Positions 1-5,267 are shown, counted from the stretch's first letter. The stretch: 5,932 nt of DNA from an uncultured Polyangiaceae bacterium (GCA_947258625.1 CAMYJN010000175.1:1-5932); one strand, 5' to 3'. Notes: a model not told the origin generated them from the letters alone. Made by a program: numbers and translations.

Positions 1-366
1 TACGGGGCGGACCATGCCTGCGTCTGCAGTACGGCTCGCAAGATGGCCGGCGACCACCTCGAGTGTGCCCGGCGCCGAGGCTCGAACGGCACCGACTTCG
101 GGCTCGACCACAGCGCAGTGGGCGGCTGTCGCAACGACGAGGGGTGAAATCAGCGCGCCGGAGCAGAAGCCCACACTCGCACCCGCGTGCCGGATTTCGA
201 CCGTGGCGAAGATCTGCTGGTCGGTGGCAGCCCAACCTCCGACCACGTTCGCGCTGATTTCGCCGATCTCTTGATCCCAGTCGGCTGTGTTGGGCACCTC
301 GCCACAGCCAAGGGTTATGCCCAAAAGGGTTACAACTAGGGCTTTGTATGCCTGTGCATGAAGCAT
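1..366 (-). CDS. Trypsin-like serine protease (S1 family), probable lipoprotein, partial (N-terminus only)
   Basis: The minus strand reads open from an ATG at 366 to the window edge, giving 122 residues without a stop. Residues 9-20 are hydrophobic and end in TLGC, a lipobox-like but not ideal site with Cys21 as the candidate lipidated residue. Residues 41-44 are VVGG, the usual start of the mature S1 domain. Residues 67-84 (FCSGALISPLVVATAAHC) are the classic S1 signature: His83 is the catalytic histidine, and Cys68 and Cys84 are placed to form the conserved disulfide. The catalytic Asp and Ser lie beyond the left edge, so activity cannot be judged. An in-frame TGA 24 bases upstream of the ATG makes 366 the first usable ATG, although no good Shine-Dalgarno precedes it. 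The family cleaves peptide bonds outside the cytoplasm; the substrate is unknown. It is divergent from the TetR gene. Confidence 0.88.
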   Translation of the reverse strand, partial: MLHAQAYKALVVTLLGITLGCGEVPNTADWDQEIGEISANVVGGWAATDQQIFATVEIRHAGASVGFCSGALISPLVVATAAHCAVVEPEVGAVRASAPGTLEVVAGHLASRTADAGMVRPV

Positions 367-528
367 CTGGAAAGGTAGGTAGGTGTATCATGGGAGCTTC
401 AGCGTTCCTAGAGTGAACAGATGTCGGCTGCTCGCGATCTGACCATTGTGTGAGCTGCCGAACGATTGCCCCATGCGGAAAACTTGGTGGGGATTTCGCG
501 GGAGACGAGAGTCGTTCTCGTGGAAGGC
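367..528. other. Divergent intergenic region between the protease and TetR genes
   Basis: These 162 bases separate two divergent genes and should hold both promoters. I see no convincing -35/-10 pair on either strand. A short tandem GGTA/GGT run sits at about 374-383, and a palindromic TCGCGA at 432-437. The best regulatory candidate is the inverted repeat at 505-521, listed separately. An open frame extends the TetR gene upstream to a TTG at 466, but that part of the translation looks unlike a TetR N-terminus. Confidence 0.5.
505..521. promoter_or_regulatory. Inverted repeat, candidate TetR autoregulatory operator
   Basis: The sequence ACGAGA-GTCGT-TCTCGT has perfect 6-bp arms around a 5-bp spacer and ends 7 bases before the ATG at 529. 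TetR-family proteins commonly bind short palindromes next to their own gene, so an operator is a reasonable inference. A binding site here would block transcription or elongation, and as RNA it could also fold close to the ribosome entry site. The arms are short and could occur by chance in this GC-rich DNA. Confidence 0.35.
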
Positions 529-1134
529 ATGAACCGTCGAGCGCGACGCAAAGAGGAAACCCTGCGTCGAATCGAAGATGCGGGGTGGAGGCTGTTCACG
601 AGCCGGGGCTTCGAGGCGACGTCGACCAGGGCGATCGCCGAGGCTGCCGACATCGCCGCGGGAACGCTGTTCAATTACTTCCCTGAGAAACGAAGCCTCT
701 TGATCCATTTGATGCAAGGTCAGATCGACAGGGCGCTGCACGAAGCGTTCGCGACGATGACGGAGTCGACGCTGGAGCAGGAGCTGACATACGTGTTCTC
801 GGCGTTGAACCGCTGCTACGCGAAAGAACGGCGCTTGAGCCGCGTGTTCATCAAGGAGCTACTTTTCACCGATGGTCAGCGACGTGCCGAGTCTGCGGAA
901 TGGACCTTCAATCTCGTGAAGCGAGTTGCAAACATGGTGAAGAGCGCACAACGACGTGGAGAGCTCGACGCGTCGATCGAGCCGATGGCCGCTGCACAGC
1001 AGGTTTTCAGCATCCACTATTTCGGTCTGGTGACCTGGTTGGGGGGCACCCTTCCATCGCAAGCCGCACAGGAAGAGCAGTTCACGGCATCGCTACGCCT
1101 GCTTCTGCGCGGCTTGCGCCGAAGCGCGGCTTAG
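529..1134 (+). CDS. TetR/AcrR-family transcriptional regulator
   Basis: From the ATG at 529 the product is 201 residues, the usual TetR length. The N-terminal DNA-binding domain covers about residues 8-55: helix 1 is roughly 8-26, followed by GFEATSTRAIAEAADIAAG and TLFNYFPEKRSLL, which match the TetR helix-turn-helix and the FxYFxxKxxL segment closely. Residues 60-201 form an all-alpha ligand/dimerisation domain too divergent to name the ligand. In-frame starts also exist at GTG 520 and TTG 466. I prefer 529 because it gives the normal short basic N-terminus, but the purine tract GGAAGG abuts it too closely to be a good Shine-Dalgarno. The gene is divergent from the protease and convergent with the hydrolase, overlapping the latter's 3' end by 42 bp. 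It probably represses itself and one or both neighbours; this is inference. Confidence 0.9.
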   Translation: MNRRARRKEETLRRIEDAGWRLFTSRGFEATSTRAIAEAADIAAGTLFNYFPEKRSLLIHLMQGQIDRALHEAFATMTESTLEQELTYVFSALNRCYAKERRLSRVFIKELLFTDGQRRAESAEWTFNLVKRVANMVKSAQRRGELDASIEPMAAAQQVFSIHYFGLVTWLGGTLPSQAAQEEQFTASLRLLLRGLRRSAA

Positions 1135-2028
1135 CCGGTCGTTGACGTCGAGAACGGCCGCCGCGATTTCCTCCGGCACCTCTTCCTGTAAGAAGTGGCC
1201 CGCCTGCGTTTCGGTCACCGGAGGGTCACCCAGGAGCGCTCTGGTGCGCTTCAACGCACGGGCGAGAATAGGATCGCGCCGACCCCAGACCATTGCCTTC
1301 GGGCCATCGAAGCTGGCGGCCAGAGCGGCACACTCTTCGAGGGCGGGTATCGACGGATGGCCCATGCGATCGACCGCCATGCGCGCCGTCGCCAAAGGGG
1401 CCACTCGATCGGCAATGTTTCGAAATGGGTAGCGATAGGCGCGCGCCACTTCACCGCGGATGCTCGACTTGTCTCCTTGCGCCAGGTGCAAAGCGGCCTG
1501 GGGCAAAGGCAACACGCGAAATACAAAATCGCTGACGAGCGGAAGATGCGAGAAGCGGTGGAACGCGGTTGGCTTGAAGCCCGGTGCCGGCGCATCGAGG
1601 ACCGTGTTGAGCACGACCATCCCGCCGAGGCGATCTTGGCGGGTGGTGAATGGATGCGTCCCCAGCGCTCCGCCCCAATCTTGGCAAACGAGAATCACTT
1701 CGTGGAGGTCGAGTTGGTCGATGAGCGAGCCGAGCCACCTGCTGTGGTTACGGATGGTGTGACGGGCGAAGTCGCGGGGCTTGTCGCTGAACCCGAAGCC
1801 GATCAGGTCGGGCATGATCAAGCGAAGCCCCTGTCCCTGCAGGCACATCGCGACCTTGCGATAGAGGAAGCCCCAGGTGGGGTTGCCGTGCACCATCAGC
1901 ACCGGCCTTCCCCGGCCCGTCTCCATCACATGCATATGCAGCCCGTCGCCCACGGCAACGCGGTATCGAGTGAACGGAACTTCCTTGGCGATCCACGGAG
2001 GAAGCTCGGGCGCCGGCAACTGCTCCAC
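1093..2028 (-). CDS. Alpha/beta hydrolase, haloalkane dehalogenase-like
   Basis: From GTG 2028 the product is 311 residues, typical for haloalkane dehalogenases. The fold markers are in order. HGNPTW at 47-52 is the oxyanion/halide region. CQDWGG at 115-120 carries the nucleophile Asp117 followed by Trp118, which in dehalogenases helps bind the halide. VWGRRDP at 248-253 places Asp252 as the charge-relay acid, and AGHFLQEE at 276-283 gives catalytic His278. An Asp nucleophile with QDWGG and an acid after the cap domain fits dehalogenase subfamilies I/III better than II. OleB-type beta-lactone decarboxylases share this architecture, and epoxide hydrolases are a weaker alternative because they usually show HGFP. 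The frame stays open upstream to 2400, but that part translates to an Arg/Pro-rich, non-protein-like sequence. GTG 2028 has no strong Shine-Dalgarno, so the start is moderately certain. No signal peptide is seen; probably cytoplasmic. Confidence 0.88.
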   Translation of the reverse strand: MEQLPAPELPPWIAKEVPFTRYRVAVGDGLHMHVMETGRGRPVLMVHGNPTWGFLYRKVAMCLQGQGLRLIMPDLIGFGFSDKPRDFARHTIRNHSRWLGSLIDQLDLHEVILVCQDWGGALGTHPFTTRQDRLGGMVVLNTVLDAPAPGFKPTAFHRFSHLPLVSDFVFRVLPLPQAALHLAQGDKSSIRGEVARAYRYPFRNIADRVAPLATARMAVDRMGHPSIPALEECAALAASFDGPKAMVWGRRDPILARALKRTRALLGDPPVTETQAGHFLQEEVPEEIAAAVLDVNDRLSRASAQAAQKQA

Positions 2029-2186
2029 GAACCAGAGAGTACCCCGTCGAGCCCCCCCCGAAAAGCGCAACGCTCCCCGGCAACCGTAGACGACAGAATC
2101 GGAAAACGCCTCGCGAGGGGCGTACCGGGGCGCCGGCGAACACGACGCGGGGGTGCGACGGACGGGGCGCCTTGCAAAGGTGGCCG

Positions 2187-2224
2187 GAGGGGCTGGGGGC
2201 CTGAGGCCACGCAAGCCGCCCCTC
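2187..2224. repeat. Nested inverted repeats
   Basis: GAGGGGC at 2187-2193 is the exact reverse complement of GCCCCTC at 2218-2224. Inside lies a second one, GGCCT-G-AGGCC at 2198-2208. The arrangement would give a stem carrying an internal hairpin in RNA from either strand. The function is unknown. Confidence 0.4.
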
Positions 2225-2235
2225 GGAGCTCGCGC

Positions 2236-2266
2236 CAATCGGGGCGGCCTGCTGTCTTGCCGATTG
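2236..2266. repeat. 7-bp inverted repeat upstream of the hydrolase
   Basis: CAATCGG at 2236-2242 and CCGATTG at 2260-2266 are exact reverse complements separated by 17 bases. The arms are less GC-extreme than the surroundings, so they are less likely to arise from base composition alone. Regulator half-sites upstream of the hydrolase are one reading and an RNA stem is another. Confidence 0.35.
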
Positions 2267-2299
2267 TCACTCACACGCCGCCGAACCCCCACATCGCGT

Positions 2300-2324
2300 T
2301 CTCCGACGCCCCTCCACACGGAGA
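2300..2324. repeat. 6-bp inverted repeat
   Basis: TCTCCG at 2300-2305 pairs exactly with CGGAGA at 2319-2324 across a 13-base loop. It belongs to the inverted-repeat cluster between the TVP38-type gene and the hydrolase. No function can be assigned. Confidence 0.3.
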
Positions 2325-2364
2325 CACGAACAACAACGTTCCCAAACGGCAGGCGGCAGCGCGA

Positions 2365-2397
2365 GCCCGCAGGGCGAAGCCCGGCGCGAAGCGCCGG
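2365..2397. repeat. Tandem shared-arm hairpins with GAA (TTC) triloops
   Basis: Three alternating hairpins share arms here: GCCC-GCA-GGGC (2365-2375), GGGC-GAA-GCCC (2372-2382), and CCGGCGC-GAA-GCGCCGG (2381-2397), the last with a perfect 7-bp stem. Adjacent hairpins overlap, so they cannot all form at once. Two have the same GAA loop, which reads TTC on the minus strand. This resembles the dispersed palindromic elements seen in GC-rich intergenic DNA; I cannot tell whether other copies exist in the genome. Confidence 0.5.
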
Positions 2398-2554
2398 CAA
2401 GGCAGAGCAAAGCGAATGCCGCGCCAGGGAGGATTACGGGTGGGGGTGGGCGGGGCGGTGTCAACGAGCCATACGAGGCGACCTACCGAAGACCCGCCCC
2501 CCAAACACCCGCGGCAGCGCGAGCCGCTCGAAGCCGCCCCGTCCGCAGAACTCC

Positions 2555-2589
2555 CGCGTCGGGGTTTTTTCCGCGCCCCGCTCGACGCG
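2555..2589 (-). terminator. Candidate hairpin at the end of the TVP38-type transcript
   Basis: CGCGTCG at 2555-2561 is the exact reverse complement of CGACGCG at 2583-2589. Three further G-C pairs (2562-2564 with 2577-2579) can form after a three-base bulge, with a run of six A (minus strand) in the loop. The stem begins two bases after the TVP38 stop codon. No U-tract follows on the minus strand, so it is not a canonical intrinsic terminator. On the plus strand, CCCG-CGT-CGGG is followed by six T at 2565-2570, which is terminator-like but has no plus-strand gene upstream. Confidence 0.3.
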
Positions 2590-2590
2590 C

Positions 2591-3268
2591 CTAGTCTGTG
2601 GCTTGGGATCGCCATTTGCGTAGGATGAATACGCTGATTGCGGCGATCACGACTGCGGCGATGATGATGAGGGGCCAGAGTTGGTCCCAGGGCCAGGTCG
2701 CGACAGGGTGCTCTTCGATCCATTTCGCGACGCGGATGCCGATTAGCGTCGTCATCAAGGTGAATGGCGCGACGCCCAAAACGGTCGCCGCTAGAAACGG
2801 AAAGAAGGCGACCCGCGAGACGCCCAATGCCCACTGTACGGTGGGCGTCGTGTAGAAGATCAGGCGTAGCAGGAACACCGTTCGGAATCCGTGCGTTTGG
2901 AGGCGTTCGTCGAATCGGCGAATGCGTGAAGGGAGGCGTTGCTGAATCCAATCGCGGGCGACGAATCGAGCGACGAGAAAAGAAAACAGACCGGTACCCA
3001 CCGTTCCTGCCCAGTTGAGCAGGAACGCCTCGGTAGGACTCCAGATGAGCGGCGCACTGAGAAGGAAGACCAGCCCGTTCACACCGAATGGCTGTAAACA
3101 CGCGTACGCCGCGATGAAGAACACGCCACCCCAGTGCCCGGCATTCCGAAACCACTCCCGCATCGTTGCCGGGTCGAGCTCTTGGTACGCGCCGCTCGCG
3201 TAGATCCAGGCGACCGCTCCAGCGAGCAGCGCGGCGAAGGCGACCTTCAGTAGGCTTCCCCGATCCAC
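2591..3268 (-). CDS. TVP38/TMEM64-family (VTT-domain) inner-membrane protein
   Basis: The product is 225 residues, the normal size for the family. Hydrophobic segments lie at about 8-25, 46-72, 80-101, 157-180 and 197-217. The VTT-domain core is visible: a re-entrant-like stretch NGLVFLLSAPLIW (64-76), a GTVGTGLFSFLVAR segment (88-101), and FLLRLIFYTTPTVQWALGVSR (132-152) with conserved Arg135 and the GVSR turn, followed by GVAP (165-168). Relatives of the wider DedA/TVP38 superfamily are linked to lipid scrambling and membrane homeostasis; the substrate here is unknown. GTG 3268 is the first start after an in-frame TGA 18 bases upstream, but it sits in the loop of a perfect 12-bp inverted repeat and has no clear Shine-Dalgarno. 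It is divergent from the sterol reductase, 88 bp apart. Confidence 0.88.
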   Translation of the reverse strand: MDRGSLLKVAFAALLAGAVAWIYASGAYQELDPATMREWFRNAGHWGGVFFIAAYACLQPFGVNGLVFLLSAPLIWSPTEAFLLNWAGTVGTGLFSFLVARFVARDWIQQRLPSRIRRFDERLQTHGFRTVFLLRLIFYTTPTVQWALGVSRVAFFPFLAATVLGVAPFTLMTTLIGIRVAKWIEEHPVATWPWDQLWPLIIIAAVVIAAISVFILRKWRSQATD

Positions 3269-3281
3269 GCGGGGAAGCCTA
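3251..3281. repeat. Perfect 12-bp inverted repeat spanning the TVP38 start codon
   Basis: TAGGCTTCCCCG (3251-3262) and CGGGGAAGCCTA (3270-3281) are exact reverse complements around a 7-base spacer. In the minus-strand transcript the loop reads CGUGGAU, so the GTG start codon of the membrane-protein gene is presented in the loop while flanking bases are paired. It could be a translational control hairpin or, as DNA, an operator for the divergent promoters. It is the longest perfect inverted repeat I noticed in the window. Confidence 0.7.
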
Positions 3282-3303
3282 GCTCAGGACTAGCGAACAA
3301 CTC

Positions 3304-3332
3304 TAGACATCCGGAATTCAGCCGGTTAGAAA
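3304..3332 (+). promoter_or_regulatory. Candidate sigma70-type promoter of the sterol reductase
   Basis: TAGACA at 3304-3309 matches TTGACA at five of six positions. TAGAAA at 3327-3332 matches TATAAT at four of six, with an ideal 17-base spacer. Transcription would begin near 3339, leaving a leader of about 18 bases that contains the Shine-Dalgarno. The match is by eye only, and the organism's consensus is unknown. Confidence 0.35.
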
Positions 3333-3344
3333 TGCGCAGTAGAC

Positions 3345-3350
3345 AGGAGG
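3345..3350 (+). promoter_or_regulatory. Strong ribosome-binding site for the sterol reductase
   Basis: AGGAGG lies six bases before the GTG at 3357. This perfect Shine-Dalgarno fixes the non-ATG start of the reductase. Confidence 0.85.
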
Positions 3351-3356
3351 AAGCCT

Positions 3357-4736
3357 GTGCAGGAAGCAGTCAAGCCCGGTTTGCCGGCCGCCACGACTAG
3401 GCGACGTCCGGCGGTCAACGCCGGGGAAACAGCGCGCGAGTTTGGGGGTACCTTCGGGGCCGCCTTCATCATGACGCTCTCGCACGCCTTGATGCTCTAC
3501 CTATGGATCGCCTGGCGCTTCTACGACGGAGCCGTGTTCTATCCGGCCTCGCTCTCCGATCTGGGTCCGTTCTTCGGAGGGATTTGGGAGCAGATCGTGA
3601 CCTACGCCTCACCGACTTGGAGCACGTTCGCGATCTATGGGACGTTCCTGGTCGTGGAAGGATTGATGGCCGCGTACTTGCCGGGCTTGGAGATCAAGGG
3701 GCTGCCGATCCCGTCGCGCAACGGCCAGCGTTTGGTCTACCGCTGTAACGGCATCACCGCCTGGTACCTCACGCTGATTGCGGTCGCGATTCTGCACTTC
3801 AGTGGAGTCTTCCCTTTGGAAACGATCTACGAGCAGTTTGGCGCATTCATGATCACTGCGATGATCAGCGCGAACGTCGTTGCGATCCTCGTCTACTTCG
3901 GCGCCAAGGCGACAGGCAACGCGGAGCGGATGTCGGGGAGCTTCCTCTACGACTTCTTCATGGGGGCTTGGCTCAATCCTCGGATCGGCCCATTGGACCT
4001 CAAGATGTGGGCGGAGGTCCGAGTGTCTTGGCTGACCCTCTTCTTGCTGACGGCCAGCGGCGCCGCGCACCAATATGCAACGTACGGCACGGTGAGCACG
4101 CCGATGATTTTCATGCTGGTGGCCCATTTCCTCTACACCAACGCTTGCATGAAGGGCGAGGAGTGCATCCCGACGACCTGGGACGTCTTCTATGAGAAGT
4201 GGGGTTGGATGCTCGTCTTCTGGAACCTGGCCGGCGTACCGTTCGTATACTGTTTCAGCTCGATGTACATCGCATCGCGACCGCCGTTCGAACACTCGGT
4301 CCCCTTTACCGTCTTCTGTTTCGTGCTGCTATTCGGCGCGTACTACGTCTGGGACACGGCGCAGAGCCAGCGAAACCGCTTTCGTATGCAGCTCAACGGG
4401 TCGTACGTGAAACGCAAGGCGTTCCCGCAACTTCCCTGGGGCACTCTCGACAATCCACGCTACTTGGATACCGACGCCGGGTCCAAACTGCTCGTCGACG
4501 GCTGGTGGCGATACGCCCGAAAGATCCACTACACCGCGGACATTCTGATGGCGTTATCCTGGGGCCTGATTTGCGGCTTCGACCACTTCTTACCGTATCT
4601 CTACGTGACCTTCTTCGTGATCATGATTGTGCACCGCGCGCGACGGGACATCAGTCGGTGCAGAAAGAAGTACGGCGCCCACTGGGATCGCTACTGTGAA
4701 GAAGTCCCCTACTTATTCATCCCGTACGTGTTCTGA
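3357..4736 (+). CDS. ERG4/ERG24-family sterol reductase, closest to C-24(28) sterol reductase (ERG4-like)
   Basis: This complete polytopic membrane protein has 459 residues, close to the usual length of the family. Diagnostic blocks appear in order. GLEIKGLPIPSRNG at 110-123 is followed by YRCNG (128-132). DFFMGAWLNPRIGPLDLKMW at 199-218 leads into AEVRVSW. CIPTTWDVFYEKWGW (270-284) and LVFWNLAGVPFVYC (286-299) follow. WWRYARKIHYTADILMALSW lies at 383-402. The C-terminal HRARRDISRCRKKYG...YCEEVPYLFIPYVF occupies 426-459 and matches the family's end block, which is tied to NADPH and sterol binding. The TWD(x)FYEKWG and FWNLAGVP blocks favour the ERG4 (delta-24(24-1) reductase) branch over the C-14 and C-7 reductases. 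Eukaryotic ERG4 reduces a side-chain double bond in the last step of ergosterol synthesis. The bacterial substrate is unknown: sterol biosynthesis, host or environmental sterol modification, or another isoprenoid are possible. No other sterol gene is in the window. Confidence 0.9.
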   Translation: MQEAVKPGLPAATTRRRPAVNAGETAREFGGTFGAAFIMTLSHALMLYLWIAWRFYDGAVFYPASLSDLGPFFGGIWEQIVTYASPTWSTFAIYGTFLVVEGLMAAYLPGLEIKGLPIPSRNGQRLVYRCNGITAWYLTLIAVAILHFSGVFPLETIYEQFGAFMITAMISANVVAILVYFGAKATGNAERMSGSFLYDFFMGAWLNPRIGPLDLKMWAEVRVSWLTLFLLTASGAAHQYATYGTVSTPMIFMLVAHFLYTNACMKGEECIPTTWDVFYEKWGWMLVFWNLAGVPFVYCFSSMYIASRPPFEHSVPFTVFCFVLLFGAYYVWDTAQSQRNRFRMQLNGSYVKRKAFPQLPWGTLDNPRYLDTDAGSKLLVDGWWRYARKIHYTADILMALSWGLICGFDHFLPYLYVTFFVIMIVHRARRDISRCRKKYGAHWDRYCEEVPYLFIPYVF

Positions 4737-4760
4737 ACGCTGGGCGCGAACCACCGGGCT

Positions 4761-4853
4761 TTAGAATAGGTATGCGAGGTTGAGCTCCAGCTGGTGGTAA
4801 CTGGTTCTGTAAGACGTCTTCGTCGCGCTGTTGAGGCTGATCGCGGCCGCTGC
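4761..4853 (-). pseudogene. C-terminal remnant of an outer-membrane beta-barrel protein
   Basis: Immediately after the TAA of the activator remnant, and in the same frame, the minus strand encodes 30 residues ending SYRTSYHQLELNLAYLF and then TAA. The final strand alternates hydrophobic residues at positions -1 (Phe), -3 (Tyr), -5, -7 and -9 (Leu), which is the C-terminal signature recognised by the BAM machinery. Nothing upstream belongs to a beta-barrel, so only the 3' end of such a gene appears to survive. It could be chance, but the full pattern with terminal Phe is persuasive. It faces the sterol reductase tail to tail, with 24 bases between the stop codons. Confidence 0.45.
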
Positions 4854-5267
4854 TTAGGAAATGCCGAGGAGCGCGGCCCCGTAGGCGCCCATCAGTTGCG
4901 GCTCCGCGGGGAGGACCACGTCCTCGACGGTCGCTTCGGCGATCATCTCGCGGACCGCTTCGTTTTTCCCAACGCCGCCGGAAAGCATGAGGGGCGCGAC
5001 GATACCGACGCTTCGAACCATGGAAACCACTCGGCCTACCAAGGAGCGGTGAAGGCCGCGAAGGATCGAGTCGGGCTCGGCTCCACGGGCGATCAAGGAG
5101 ATGATCTCGGATTCGGCGAAAACGGTGCATGTGGAGCTGATCGGCTCTTCGCGCGCGGTGGACAGCGCTCGGACACCGAGCTCCGCCTCGCAGAACTTGG
5201 GGTCGTAGATAATGCGATCGACGACTTCGAGACGGCTGGGGAGCGAGAGCGTTTTGGCTTCAGACAC
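4854..5267 (-). pseudogene. C-terminal fragment of a BadF/BadG/HgdC-type activator ATPase
   Basis: The last ~110 residues match the C-terminal half of the 2-hydroxyacyl-CoA dehydratase/benzoyl-CoA reductase activator family. Counting from a GTG at 5267 (137 residues), EPISSTCTVFAESEIISLI starts at 41 and includes Cys47, which corresponds to one cluster-ligand cysteine of HgdC. LSGGVGKN at 95-102 is the ADENOSINE-type GG motif, and PQLMGAYGAALL at 123-134 is the family's final helix. Missing are the N-terminal phosphate-binding loop of the ASKHA fold and the CxAGTG segment with the other cluster cysteine. Full proteins have about 260 residues or more. Similarity begins near 5189; 5190-5267 stays open and codon-biased but is unfamiliar. 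GTG 5267 has no Shine-Dalgarno. Without the ATP-binding half it cannot activate a dehydratase, so I call it a remnant. Confidence 0.75.

Larger units (their letters stand above)
2029..2590. other. 562-bp GC-rich intergenic region rich in inverted repeats
   Basis: This stretch lies downstream of the TVP38-type gene and upstream of the hydrolase, both on the minus strand. All six frames give Arg/Pro/Ala-rich translations with no recognisable domain, so I see no gene. It holds a series of perfect inverted repeats: 2109-2118 (CCTCGCGAGG), 2187-2224, 2236-2266, 2300-2324, 2365-2397 and 2555-2589. It should contain the hydrolase promoter and the end of the TVP38 transcript. High GC makes short stems common, so only the cluster as a whole is notable. 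Confidence 0.6.

Noticed and set aside
374..383. Short tandem GGTA repeat upstream of the protease
   Set aside because: Only two to three units, too short to call a repeat element.
466..528. A TTG at 466 as start of the TetR gene
   Set aside because: It would add 21 residues not typical of the family. The ATG at 529 gives a standard short basic N-terminus, though GTG 520 cannot be ruled out.
2029..2400. A 124-residue N-terminal extension of the hydrolase, starting at a TTG at 2400
   Set aside because: The frame is open but reads as Arg/Pro-rich sequence across several hairpins, and dehalogenase-like enzymes begin about where GTG 2028 starts.
1195..2628. A 477-codon open frame on the plus strand across the hydrolase and the intergenic region
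   Set aside because: It is antisense to a hydrolase with all catalytic motifs, its translation is Arg/Pro/Ala-rich without a domain, and it is explained by the absence of stops in GC-rich DNA.
2271..3155. A 294-codon minus-strand frame overlapping the TVP38-type gene
   Set aside because: It lies in another frame of a convincing membrane protein and its translation has no hydrophobic or domain pattern.
3609..4295. A 228-codon minus-strand frame inside the sterol reductase
   Set aside because: It is an antisense shadow of a highly conserved enzyme; the translation is charged and His/Arg-rich with no family resemblance.
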